The position numbers and the translations under genes are program-made. A stretch of 64,000 nucleotides of DNA from Ilumatobacter sp. GTDB taxonomy: Bacteria > Actinomycetota > Acidimicrobiia > Acidimicrobiales > Ilumatobacteraceae. The notes beneath the pieces are model-generated. The model saw nothing but the letters and a program-made list of their open reading frames with translations, ran no database searches and had not been told where the DNA came from. This document shows positions 35,893-43,724 of the stretch, one piece after another (the stretch's first letter is position 1; each line of letters begins with the position of its first letter). Location of the stretch: contig NZ_JASJCS010000009.1 in NCBI RefSeq assembly GCF_030065885.1, positions 35,308-99,307 on the forward strand. The letters are read 5' to 3'.

Positions 35893-36764
35893 GCTGCGGT
35901 CCCGGCGGTCGGCGCGGGCGCGGCATCGAGCTCGATCAGGACCTCTTCGAGGTTCGCAGGCCTCGACGACACCCTGGCCTCCAGGCCTGCCCGCCCGAGC
36001 TCGGTGCCGACGGCGTCCACGGACGTGCCGAGGACCCTGAGCACCCGCCCGTCCAACCGGAGGCGACAACCCAGGGTGTCGAGGTGGCGGAAGACCGCAT
36101 CCCAGTGATCGGACTCGACGGCGACGATCTGCCCGTCGCCGGTGATGCCGGCTGCGGTCCCGTCGGCGACGACGTTCCCGCGCGACATGATCACCAGCCG
36201 GTCGGCCTGCTCGGCCTCGTCGAGGTGATGCGTCGACACGAGCACTGCGGCGCCCTGCTCGGCTGCTCGATGCACCAGGTCCCACAGCTCGCTCCGCGCC
36301 AGCGGCGACACGCCCGAGGTCGGCTCGTCGAGGATCAACAGGTCGGGTGCGTGCTGGGTCGCCGCCCGGAATGCGACCACTCGCTGCGCGCCGAGGGACA
36401 TCGAACCGACGAACCCGTCGCCGACCGCCGAGGACGCCGCAACGGTCCCGGGGGCCGCGCCGAAGATCTGGGCCCGGAAGTCGAGGTTCTCGGTCGCGCT
36501 GAGATCGGTGTAGAGACCGAGGTTCTGGGGCACGTAGCCGATGCGCCGTCGCAGCGCCAGCGAGTGCGGTCGGCCGAACATCCGGACCGAACCCGACGTC
36601 GGCGTCAGCACCCCGAGCAGCATCTTGATCAGCGTCGTCTTGCCGGCGCCGTTGGCACCGATCAGGCCGACGATCTCGCCCGGGCCGACGTCGAGGTCCA
36701 CCCGATCGACCGCCGTGAAGGTCCCGAATCGCCGCGTGACCGCACGCGCCTCCACCGCTGTCAT
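35889..36764 (-). CDS. ABC-2 exporter ATP-binding protein (second ATPase, YbhF C-half-like)
   Basis: A 291-residue ATPase. Walker A is GANGAGKTT near residues 36-44. The signature region is unusual (MSLGAQRVVAFRA near 130), as in the C-terminal half of E. coli YbhF (LPLGWRQR), and Walker B is LLILDEPTSGVSP near 150-162, where the D-loop Asp is replaced by Ser. The C-terminal extension (about 220-291) is typical of drug-type exporters. It overlaps the other ATPase and TetR by 4 nt each. Together the two ATPases look like a split YbhF working with the permease at 37555. Confidence 0.92.
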   Translation of the reverse strand: MTAVEARAVTRRFGTFTAVDRVDLDVGPGEIVGLIGANGAGKTTLIKMLLGVLTPTSGSVRMFGRPHSLALRRRIGYVPQNLGLYTDLSATENLDFRAQIFGAAPGTVAASSAVGDGFVGSMSLGAQRVVAFRAATQHAPDLLILDEPTSGVSPLARSELWDLVHRAAEQGAAVLVSTHHLDEAEQADRLVIMSRGNVVADGTAAGITGDGQIVAVESDHWDAVFRHLDTLGCRLRLDGRVLRVLGTSVDAVGTELGRAGLEARVSSRPANLEEVLIELDAAPAPTAGTAA

Positions 36765-37558
36765 GCGACGTCCCGACTCGCCATCAGCTCGTAGACGATC
36801 GCCGCGTCTTCGAGGGAGATCGCGCCGGTTCGCTCGCCCGCCGGGCTCCACTGTCGCCAGCGGCGTCCCTTCCTCCACGCGAGCGAGCGGTCGCTGGGGA
36901 CGTCGACGTCGTCGACGCCGCCGGACACACCGGCGATGATCTCGTCAGGCGGGCCGGCGGCGATCACGCGGCCCTCGCGCAACAGGGTCGCCGACGACGT
37001 GCGCTCGGCCTCGTCGAGGTACGTGGTCGCAGCGACGACGGCCGCACCGTCGGCCGCCGACGCTGCGATGAGCCGCCACAGCTCGAGGCGGCTCAGCGGA
37101 TCGACCCCCGTGGTGACCTCGTCGAGGACGAGCAGATCGGGGTCGTGGAGCAACGCCATGCAGCCGGCGAGCTTGCGGCGCTGGCCGCCTGACATACGAC
37201 CGGCGAGCCGGTCGCCGAACGGATGCAGGTCGGCGCTGTGGAGGAGCGCATTCGCTCGGTCTCGCCAGGTCGAGAGCCGGTAGGCCCGAGCCACGAAGTC
37301 GATGTTCTCGTCGACGGTCAGGTCGCCGAAGTAGCCACCGCTCGAGGGCACGAAGCCGACGCGGTGCGACGGGGGCAGGTCGAACGAGCCCGCCTGGCCG
37401 ACGTCGAGGCCCGCGACGACCTTCAAGAGCGTCGACTTGCCGGCGCCGTCGCCACCGATCACCGCATGGATCGCGCCTGGCTCGATGGCGATCGAGACGG
37501 CATCGAGCGCGACCGTGCGCCCGAACGACACCGAGACGTCGGCGGCACACCAGGTCAT
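36761..37558 (-). CDS. ABC-2 exporter ATP-binding protein (first ATPase, YbhF N-half-like)
   Basis: A 265-residue ATPase. Walker A is GGDGAGKST near residues 35-43; the G-x-DGAGK form is the hallmark of the N-terminal half of YbhF-like fused ATPases. The signature is MSGGQRRKLAGCMALLHDP near 125-143, and Walker B/D-loop LLVLDEVTTGVDPLSR near 145-160, with Val in place of the usual Pro (DEVT). It overlaps the permease gene by 4 nt upstream and the second ATPase by 4 nt downstream, so translation of the cluster is chained. Confidence 0.92.
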   Translation of the reverse strand: MTWCAADVSVSFGRTVALDAVSIAIEPGAIHAVIGGDGAGKSTLLKVVAGLDVGQAGSFDLPPSHRVGFVPSSGGYFGDLTVDENIDFVARAYRLSTWRDRANALLHSADLHPFGDRLAGRMSGGQRRKLAGCMALLHDPDLLVLDEVTTGVDPLSRLELWRLIAASAADGAAVVAATTYLDEAERTSSATLLREGRVIAAGPPDEIIAGVSGGVDDVDVPSDRSLAWRKGRRWRQWSPAGERTGAISLEDAAIVYELMASRDVA

Positions 37559-38601
37559 GCCGTGACCTCGACGGGGTCGAGTGGACCCGCATCGTCCCCG
37601 GTCTGCTTCGGGGCGAGGTCCTGTCGGAACCGGTACAGCGCGAAGCCGAACACGACGACCGCCATCAGGGCGAGGATCGCCAGCGGCGGCAACAGCGCCG
37701 AGAACGACGACCCCTTCAGGAAGATGCCACGCATCCCGACGATGAACCAGGTCAGCGGGAGCAGATAGCCGATCCACCGAACGCCCGCCGCCATCGAGTC
37801 GAGCGGGAAGATCATGCCCGACAGCATGATCTGTGGCATCAGCGTCATGATCGCCAGCTGGATCGCCTCCCCCTGGCTCTTCGACAGGGTGGAGATGGCG
37901 ACGCCGAATCCGAGCACCACGAACAGGAAGAGCAGCCCGTAGGCGGCGAGCAGCAGCGCCGACCCCTCGAATGGCACGTCGAAGATGAGCAGTCCGGCGG
38001 CGGTCACGATGATCATGTCGAACAACGCGACGAGGAAATACGGCGCGATCTTGCCGACGGCGACGTCGAGCGGCCGGAGCGGCATCACGGCGAGCTGTTC
38101 GAGCGTGCCCTGCTCGCGCTCGCGCACGACACCGAGACTGGTGATGACGGTGCCGACGAACAGCATGATGAAACCGATCAGCGACGGCACCATCACCGTG
38201 GCCGTGTCGAGCTCGGGGTTGAACAGCACCTCGGGCGTCGAGCCGGGCGGGACTCGCCGCAACGCCGACTGCGCGACGAACAGCTGGCTGCCGTCGACGA
38301 GCAATTCCGGCGGTGCACCGTCCGCGACGACGACCGCCTCGACCTCGGAGTCCCGGAGCATGCGGCGACCATCGGCGGCGTCCGCGCCGGCGTCGATGTC
38401 CGCGACGTCGTAGATCGGCGGCAGTGCATCGGCGACCGTCGCCGCATCGGCGCCGACGACGGCCGTCTCGATGTCGGTGACGTCGAACCTCGCGGCGTAC
38501 CCGAAGATCACCAGCAGCATGAGCGGCATCCCGACCATGAGCGCGACGGTCCGGCGATCGCGACGCATCTGACGAAACTCTTTCAACACCATTGCGTGCA
38601 T
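37555..38601 (-). CDS. ABC-2 type permease (YbhS/YhhJ-like)
   Basis: A 348-residue permease with one N-terminal helix (TVALMVGMPLMLLVIFGYA, about 18-36), an extracytoplasmic segment of about 130 residues, and five C-terminal helices with the family motif EREQGTLEQLAVMPLRPLDVAVGK near 180-203. Only one permease gene is present, so it presumably homodimerises, whereas E. coli has YbhS plus YbhR. The start is ATG 38601 (MHAMVLKEFRQMRRD) with GGAGG 5 nt upstream; an earlier ATG at 38631 lacks this. It is the first gene of the TetR-controlled operon. Likely substrates are cationic drugs or similar compounds, by analogy only. Confidence 0.92.
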   Translation of the reverse strand: MHAMVLKEFRQMRRDRRTVALMVGMPLMLLVIFGYAARFDVTDIETAVVGADAATVADALPPIYDVADIDAGADAADGRRMLRDSEVEAVVVADGAPPELLVDGSQLFVAQSALRRVPPGSTPEVLFNPELDTATVMVPSLIGFIMLFVGTVITSLGVVREREQGTLEQLAVMPLRPLDVAVGKIAPYFLVALFDMIIVTAAGLLIFDVPFEGSALLLAAYGLLFLFVVLGFGVAISTLSKSQGEAIQLAIMTLMPQIMLSGMIFPLDSMAAGVRWIGYLLPLTWFIVGMRGIFLKGSSFSALLPPLAILALMAVVVFGFALYRFRQDLAPKQTGDDAGPLDPVEVTA

Positions 38602-38622
38602 CCGCCCCTCCGGCTCGCTCGA

Positions 38623-38673
38623 TTTCATCATTCGTTGAAATACAATTCTACGGCTGTCGAATTCTTCAGGCAA
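38623..38673 (-). promoter_or_regulatory. Promoter and operator candidates of the ABC-2 exporter operon
   Basis: On the minus strand, TTGCCT (38668-38673) and TAGAAT (38645-38650) are separated by 17 bp. The -10 box lies in an inverted repeat AATTC/GAATT (38644-38648 and 38659-38663). A second inverted repeat TTTCA/TGAAA (38623-38627 and 38636-38640) lies just downstream. Either could be the TetR operator. Confidence 0.55.
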
Positions 38674-38727
38674 GGCGCCCCCGCCGCACGCCGGAATGGT
38701 CGGGATTCGACGCCGTGTTCCGTTCGC

Positions 38728-39798
38728 ATGGACGCAGCACCGACGGGCGCGCCGAACCAACCGTCCACCGCCGGACCGGCGGGCGATCGAACGCGGCTGA
38801 TCGTCGCCGGGCTCCTCGTGGTGCTCGCCGTCGCATCGATCTGGGCGTTCACCGAGGACACGACGCCGTTCGCCACCACCGAGGGGGTGCGCGTCGACCC
38901 CGGCGACGCGTACAACCCGGTCACGGCGGGTGAGCCGCTGCCGGACGGGTTCCGGCAGCTGCTCCCCCGCGACGCGATCCGCCCGGTCTACGAACCCCGT
39001 TTCGTCGAGGGGCGCCGCGCCGGGTGGCCGTCGGCGACCGACGTCATCGGCGTCGCCATCGACGGCGAGGCCAAGGCCTACCCGGTCAGCTTCTTGAACG
39101 GGCGCGAGCTCGTCGTCGACGAGATCGCCGGCGTGCCGATACTGGTGTCCTGGTGACCGCTGTGCGCCACGGCGATGGTCCATCGCCGAGAGGTCGACGG
39201 AGAGGCTCTGGTCTTCGGCGTGCACGGCGCGCTCTGGGGCAACGCCATGACCTGGTGGGACCACGACACCGGCAGCATCTGGAGCCAGCCGCTCGGCGAG
39301 GCGATCGCCGGCCCGCGCACCGGCCAGACGGTCGAGCTGATGACGTCGGAGTTCACGACCTGGGTGGCCTGGCTCGACGAGCATCCCGAATCGCTCGCGC
39401 TCGACGCGCCGGCGGGGCCGTCGTCGTTCGACCTCACCGACTTCTACATCGTCGTCGACTTCACCGAGGAGGCCCGCGCCTACCCCGTGCCCGACCTCCG
39501 GTCGGTCGGTGTCGTGAACGACGTCGTCGCGGGAGTCGAGATCGCGGTCGTGAGCGATCCGACCGAACCCGATCGTTGGAGCGTCTTCAGCCGGCGCCTC
39601 GGTGACTCGCTGCTCGAGCTCGAGGTCGACGGCGGCGTGCTCCGCGACCGGACGACGGGCACCACGTTCGATCCGACTCGCGGCTTCGCACTCGACGGGC
39701 CGTTCGAGGGCGAGATCCTCGATCAGCTGCCGGCGCTCACCTCGTTCCCCGGCGACTACGGCACGTTCTGGCCGGACGGGACCGTGTGGCGTCCGTGA
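38728..39798 (+). CDS. DUF3179 membrane-anchored selenoprotein (in-frame TGA at 39154-39156)
   Basis: Read through one TGA, the frame gives 356 residues. It has a transmembrane anchor (LIVAGLLVVLAVASIWAF, about 24-41), then a DUF3179 (PF11376) domain: GVAIDGEAKAYPVSFLNGRE, GVPILVSW-U-PLCATAMVHRR (Sec 143), LVFGVHGALWGNAMTWWD, GSIWSQPLGEAIAGP. The family motif here is normally CPLC, so the TGA replaces the first redox Cys. Homology continues without interruption across the TGA and in the same frame. A strong SECIS-like hairpin follows. The protein should act outside the membrane, probably in thiol redox or metal chemistry, but DUF3179 has no proven function. Gene callers would report two broken halves. 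Confidence 0.87.
39168..39190 (+). promoter_or_regulatory. Candidate bacterial SECIS hairpin for the DUF3179 gene
   Basis: GGCGATG (39171-39177) pairs perfectly with CATCGCC (39181-39187) around GTC; if the innermost pair opens, the loop is GGTCC. The loop starts about 20 nt after the TGA. A GGUC/GGUCU-type loop is the SelB-recognised feature in the E. coli fdhF SECIS. Confidence 0.75.
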
Positions 39799-40400
39799 GC
39801 CGGGCGATGACGAGCACGGCGACCGAGGTCGGGGCTCGGCCGTCGGTGTCGACGTCCGCACTCCGGCTGATCGGCGCCGATGCCGCTCGCTGGGCGCGGG
39901 TCGACGGCGACAAGCTCTGGTCGGCGACGGCGCTCGCCGTGGTGGCGTCGGCGCTGATGGCGCTCAACCGCTTCGGCGGTCTCGCCACGAGCGCACCGCG
40001 CTCGTTCGTCCGCCTGACGCTCGTCGGCGTGTGGGGCTGGCTGCTGCTCGCCCTGGCGATCTGGGCGCTCGGACTGGCGCTGTCGAACCGGGGTGTGCCC
40101 CGGCGAGCCGGGCGGTCGCTCCGTCGGTCCGTCGTCGTCGTCGGGCTCGCTCACCTCCCGATCGCCGTCCTCGCGGTCGTGCTGTTCGTCTTCGCCGGGA
40201 TGTTCCAGCTGCTCGGCCCCGGGTACGTGACCGCGGTGTTCGCGTTCTCGGTCTGGATGCCGTTGCTGCTGGTGACCGGCGCCCGATACCGGCTCGAGAC
40301 GAGTTGGCCCGTGGCGCTCGTCTCCGCGCTCGCGCCCTATCTCGGCTGGTGGTGGCTCGCCGGGAGCCACCTGGTCGGCCGCGTCGAGCACCTGCTCTGA
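39795..40400 (+). CDS. Hypothetical multi-pass membrane protein (Yip1-like)
   Basis: A 201-residue protein with about five hydrophobic segments (LWSATALAVVASALMAL, LTLVGVWGWLLLALAIWALGL, VVVVGLAHLPIAVLAVVLFVF, YVTAVFAFSVWMPLLLVTGA, VALVSALAPYLGWWWLAG). The arrangement resembles Yip1/YIPF-like proteins, but the match is weak. GTG 39795 overlaps the DUF3179 stop (GTGA), so the two genes are probably translationally coupled; ATG 39807 is an alternative. Coupling makes it a candidate partner of the selenoprotein. Confidence 0.75.
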   Translation: MSRAMTSTATEVGARPSVSTSALRLIGADAARWARVDGDKLWSATALAVVASALMALNRFGGLATSAPRSFVRLTLVGVWGWLLLALAIWALGLALSNRGVPRRAGRSLRRSVVVVGLAHLPIAVLAVVLFVFAGMFQLLGPGYVTAVFAFSVWMPLLLVTGARYRLETSWPVALVSALAPYLGWWWLAGSHLVGRVEHLL

Positions 40401-40419
40401 CGACGGCGAGGAGCGGGCG

Positions 40420-41115
40420 TCAGACATCGGTCCGGCGATACTCGATCGCGTTGCCGCGCTTGCCGGTGGGCTCGACCATCCCGGTGCGCCGCAGGCAGTA
40501 CGCCATCTGCTGGGCCAAGCGGCGAGGGCGGCGGATGCCGGTCGCCAGGTCGGCCGTGGTGAACGGATCGGGCAGATCGGCAGGCAGCAGCGCGGCGAGG
40601 TCGCTCGGCTCGCGTAGCGCCACGATGTCGACGACCTCGACCAGGCGGCGCTCCTCGACTGCCCACCCCTTGCGGCGGCGGTTCCGCGACGGATCGTGGA
40701 CCCTGTGCTCGCACTCACGCGTGAGCACGACCTCGATGCAGAGGCCAGGGTGTGCCACGAGCTCGGGGAAGCTCGCCAGCTCGGCGAACACGTCGACGGC
40801 TCGGCCGTGCTTCGGGGAGCGACGGCGACCGATCTCGACGCCGTCCGGGCCGATCTTGACGATCGACTTCTCGACGGGCACCGGGTGGACGAGCAGCACG
40901 CGGTGCCCGCCCTCGAGCAACGCAGCCAGCTTCCGGCGCATCGACGAGAAGCCCCTCGTCTGGATCTCGATGAGCAGATCGTCTCGGACGAGATCGATCA
41001 CGAATCCGTCGACCGGGACCTCGACGCGATCCCCGGGCTCGGCATACCAGCGCTTCAGCGACGCATGCAGCGGCTTCTCGCGCAGTGTGCCCACGTGCGG
41101 CGGCGCTGCGGTCAT
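40420..41115 (-). CDS. Conserved nuclease-like protein with PD-(D/E)XK-type core and C-terminal HTH
   Basis: A 231-residue protein beginning MTAAPPHVGTLREKPLHASL. The core VPVDGFVIDLVRDDLLIEIQTRGFSSMRRKLAAL (about 33-66) has the spacing of a PD-(D/E)XK active site (Asp42 in VIDLV and EIQT with Glu51/Gln53), followed by HRVLLVHPVPVEK. The C-terminal part (DPFTTADLATGIRRPRRLAQ, AYCLRRTGMVEPTGKRGNAIEYR) looks like a winged helix. I believe this is a widespread conserved family of unknown function. A nucleic-acid role is inferred. It is convergent with the membrane protein at 39795. Confidence 0.7.
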   Translation of the reverse strand: MTAAPPHVGTLREKPLHASLKRWYAEPGDRVEVPVDGFVIDLVRDDLLIEIQTRGFSSMRRKLAALLEGGHRVLLVHPVPVEKSIVKIGPDGVEIGRRRSPKHGRAVDVFAELASFPELVAHPGLCIEVVLTRECEHRVHDPSRNRRRKGWAVEERRLVEVVDIVALREPSDLAALLPADLPDPFTTADLATGIRRPRRLAQQMAYCLRRTGMVEPTGKRGNAIEYRRTDV

Positions 41116-41167
41116 CGTGCCGATGGTAGGACGCCCGCTCCGGCCGACCGTGGCTTCCCGGCGGCGA

Positions 41168-41545
41168 TCACGTGCCGAGCAGCCAGTCGACGCGGCTCCA
41201 CGACGTCGCGTACTGCAACATGACCAGCAGACCGACCGCGATCCCGACGTCGACACGGAACGCGACCGCGAGGGCAACGGCACCGCCACCGAGGATCAGC
41301 AGCTCGATCGTCAGGCGCAGCCAACCGGCCACCTCGACCGGCGCTTGGCCGGAGCGGCTCGGATCGCCGGCCACGTTGAAGACGCCCCAGGCGGCCGCTG
41401 CGAGCAGGGGGACGGCTACGACGGCGATCCAGCGGACCGGACCGGCACCGAACCGCCACGCCACCACGGCCAGCCCTGCCAGCGCCGCCAGCTCGAGACC
41501 GAACCGCAGCGCCAGGTTCCAGCCGGCCAGCGCCGGCGCGGTCAC
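41168..41545 (-). CDS. DUF2568 (YrdB-like) small membrane protein
   Basis: A 125-residue protein with four hydrophobic segments: WNLALRFGLELAALAGLAVVAW, VRWIAVVAVPLLAAAAWGVF, LRLTIELLILGGGAVALAVAF and VGIAVGLLVMLQYATSW. The pattern NLALRFGLELAAL and AAWGVFNVAGDPSR matches DUF2568/YrdB proteins, which have no known function. The GTG start overlaps the stop of the SRPBCC gene (GTGA), so it is the second gene of a TetR-controlled pair. Confidence 0.85.
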   Translation of the reverse strand: MTAPALAGWNLALRFGLELAALAGLAVVAWRFGAGPVRWIAVVAVPLLAAAAWGVFNVAGDPSRSGQAPVEVAGWLRLTIELLILGGGAVALAVAFRVDVGIAVGLLVMLQYATSWSRVDWLLGT

Positions 41546-41994
41546 GATGCCGACGATGCGACGTGCTCACACCGAGCCTTGAGCGCCGCGTTCATCGCCT
41601 CGAACCCGGCCAGCGTCGTCGTGTCGAGCGAGCGCCGCATGAGCGGGACGAGCAGCCCGCGGAACCGTTCGCCGTGCACCACTCGCGTCCCGCCCTCCGG
41701 CGTGGCGGTCAGCTCGAACCGGTGGCGCCCGTCGAACAGGCGCGGCAACCCGAGCCGGCCGAGCCATTCGAACGTCCGCTCGGCCTCGACCGCGGTCACG
41801 ACGGGACGGAACGTCACCGCCCTGCCACCCGATGGCTGCAACCGGTTGGTCAACCGCTCGCCGACCTCCACGCGACCGGATGACGAGACGATGAACGGGT
41901 TCCAGTCGGCATACCGCTCGAGGTCGGTCAGCACCGACCAGACCACGCCGGGTGCCGCTTCGATGTGGATCTCGGTGTGCAGTTGGTGTCCCAT
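41542..41994 (-). CDS. SRPBCC (polyketide cyclase-like) domain protein
   Basis: A 150-residue START/Bet-v1-fold protein: HTEIHIEAAPGVVWSVLTDLERYADWNPFI (residues 5-34), a central beta sheet, and a long C-terminal helix (MRRSLDTTTLAGFEAMNAALKARCEH). Such proteins bind hydrophobic ligands in a deep pocket. The ATG at 41994 lies just downstream of two 22-bp operators shared with the divergent TetR gene, so it is probably induced by the TetR ligand; a ligand-binding or modifying role for the same compound is a reasonable guess. Confidence 0.9.
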   Translation of the reverse strand: MGHQLHTEIHIEAAPGVVWSVLTDLERYADWNPFIVSSSGRVEVGERLTNRLQPSGGRAVTFRPVVTAVEAERTFEWLGRLGLPRLFDGRHRFELTATPEGGTRVVHGERFRGLLVPLMRRSLDTTTLAGFEAMNAALKARCEHVASSAS

Positions 41995-42009
41995 GTCGTC
42001 CTCCTCAGA

Positions 42010-42031
42010 TAACGCAACTCGTGTTGCGTTA
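42010..42031. promoter_or_regulatory. TetR operator copy 1
   Basis: TAACGCAAC and GTTGCGTTA form perfect 9-bp arms around TCGT. The site lies 16 bp upstream of the SRPBCC start codon. Confidence 0.8.
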
Positions 42032-42053
42032 CATGAAACACGACGGAACCACG

Positions 42054-42075
42054 TAACGCAACTCCTGATGCGTTA
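42054..42075. promoter_or_regulatory. TetR operator copy 2
   Basis: TAACGCA and TGCGTTA arms around ACTCCTGA; same 22-bp length and same TAACGCAACTC start as copy 1. It abuts a TAATGT -10 box (42074-42079) placed 6 nt before the TetR ATG at 42086. Confidence 0.78.
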
Positions 42076-42085
42076 ATGTGTCGGT

Positions 42086-42691
42086 ATGACCGCAACTCGA
42101 CCTGGTGGCAGACGCGTCGGCGAGCAACGGCCGGGTGGGCGCGCCGAGCGTGTCCGCAGCGCGGTACTCGACGCGACGGCCGAGCTCTTGGAGGAAGTCG
42201 GCTACGACCGGTTCGGCATCGACGACGTGGCAACGCGGGCCGGCGTGCACAAGACGACCGTCTATCGACGTTGGCCGACCAAGCCCGAGCTCGTCGCCGA
42301 CGCCGTCCAGGCGCACTCCGAAGTGCACGTGCCGATCCCCGACACCGGGGACGTGCACGCCGACCTGCAGGCACTCGCCCGCTCCGTCGTCGCCAACATC
42401 GGCTCGGTCGGCGGCGCCCGACGATCGCGCTCGATCGTCGCCGCGGCCGCTCACTCCGAGGAGCTGGCAGCCTCGCTCCGGGCGTTCTGGTCCGACCGGC
42501 TCGGCGCCGCCGTGCCGATCGTCGAGCGCGCCGTCGCTCGCGGCGACCTACCGCCCGACACCGACCCGATCCTCCTGATCGAGACCCTGGTCGGACCCAT
42601 CTGGCTCCGGCTCCTGATGACCGGCGAGCCGATCGACGACGGGCTCGCCGATCGGGTCACCGAACTGGTCCTCACCGGCGCCGCACCCTGA
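42086..42691 (+). CDS. TetR-family repressor (autoregulated)
   Basis: A 201-residue repressor. A disordered Arg-rich N terminus is followed by the helix-turn-helix (RVRSAVLDATAELLEEVGYDRFGIDDVATRAGVHKTTVYRRWPTK, about 22-66) and a C-terminal domain of the TetR_C_11 type (ADLQALARSVVANIG, SLRAFWSDRLGAAVPIVERAVARGDLPP). Two 22-bp palindromes lie between it and the SRPBCC gene, the second overlapping its -10 box, so it should repress itself and the divergent SRPBCC-DUF2568 pair. The ABC-2 exporter genes start 91 nt downstream and may be in the same regulon. Confidence 0.94.
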   Translation: MTATRPGGRRVGEQRPGGRAERVRSAVLDATAELLEEVGYDRFGIDDVATRAGVHKTTVYRRWPTKPELVADAVQAHSEVHVPIPDTGDVHADLQALARSVVANIGSVGGARRSRSIVAAAAHSEELAASLRAFWSDRLGAAVPIVERAVARGDLPPDTDPILLIETLVGPIWLRLLMTGEPIDDGLADRVTELVLTGAAP

Positions 42692-42782
42692 CACGCCACC
42701 CAGCTCGCCCGCAGGACGAAGGACCCTTGCGCTCACACGTGCCGAGGCGTACCGCGGAAGGTGCGAACGCGCAGGAGGAGCC

Positions 42783-43724
42783 ATGGTCGATGCACCGAGG
42801 ATCGGTCCCGCGATCCAGACCCGTGACCTGACACGCAACTTCGGGGAGCTCGTCGCCGTCGACGGGGTCGACCTGACGGTCCGCCACGGCGAGCTGTTCT
42901 CGATCCTCGGTCCGAACGGCGCGGGGAAGACCACCACCATCAAGTTGCTGTGCGGGCTGCTCCGGCCGACGAGTGGCAGCGCCCGGGTCATGGGCCACGA
43001 CATCAGCGAGAACCCGCTGGCCGTCAAGCAGGTCATCGCCGTGTCGCCGCAGGAGACCGCGGTCGCCGAGCACCTGAGCGCCCGCGAGAACCTCGAGCTG
43101 ATGGCGGGCCTCCACGGCATCGAGCGGCGGCGTGCGCGGCGACGTGCCGAGCCGCTGCTCGAGCTGATGGGCCTGGCCGAGCGCGCCGGCGATCAGGCCC
43201 GGAAGTACTCGGGCGGCATGAAGCGCCGGCTCAGCATCGCGATGGCGCTCGTCTCGGACCCGTACGTGCTCTTCCTCGACGAGCCCACGATCGGCCTCGA
43301 TCCGCAGTCGCGACGCGGGATGTGGGAGTACATCGAGCGGCTGAAGAGCCGGATGACCATCGTGCTGACGACGCACTACCTCGAGGAAGCCGACGCACTC
43401 GCCGACCGCATCGCCGTCGTCGACACCGGCCGGGTGATCGCCCGCGGCTCCCCGACGCAGCTGAAAGACGGCATGGAGGGGGCCCACGCGACGTTGGTCG
43501 AGGCTCGCGACCTGACCGAGGACGCGATCGAGGCGCTGACCGCGATCTACCCGCACGTCCGGCCGGTCGACGGCGGCGTCGAGATCGACGACGACAACGT
43601 CAGCCTGCACCGGATCGAGGACTGCCTCCGACCGCGAGGGGTGGAGATCGTGTCGATCCGCAAGCGGCAGGTCACGCTCGACGACGTCTTCCTCGAGCTC
43701 ACCGGGAAGGAGCTACGCGAATGA
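42783..43724 (+). CDS. ABC-2 exporter ATP-binding protein (DrrA-like)
   Basis: A 313-residue ATPase. Walker A GPNGAGKTT lies near residues 44-52, the signature YSGGMKRRLSIAMALVSDP near 142-160, Walker B LFLDEPTIGLDPQSR near 162-176, and the switch His in TTHYLEEAD. The C-terminal extension (about 230-313) is typical of daunorubicin-type (DrrA) exporters. GGAGG lies upstream of the ATG. It overlaps the permease gene by 4 nt (ATGA). Position downstream of the TetR gene suggests drug-responsive efflux. Confidence 0.95.
   Translation: MVDAPRIGPAIQTRDLTRNFGELVAVDGVDLTVRHGELFSILGPNGAGKTTTIKLLCGLLRPTSGSARVMGHDISENPLAVKQVIAVSPQETAVAEHLSARENLELMAGLHGIERRRARRRAEPLLELMGLAERAGDQARKYSGGMKRRLSIAMALVSDPYVLFLDEPTIGLDPQSRRGMWEYIERLKSRMTIVLTTHYLEEADALADRIAVVDTGRVIARGSPTQLKDGMEGAHATLVEARDLTEDAIEALTAIYPHVRPVDGGVEIDDDNVSLHRIEDCLRPRGVEIVSIRKRQVTLDDVFLELTGKELRE

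Noticed and set aside
38596..39156. Reading the DUF3179 locus as two pseudogene fragments
   Set aside because: There is a single in-frame TGA at a motif Cys, an intact 3' half, and a strong hairpin after the TGA; selenocysteine decoding explains all of this better than decay.
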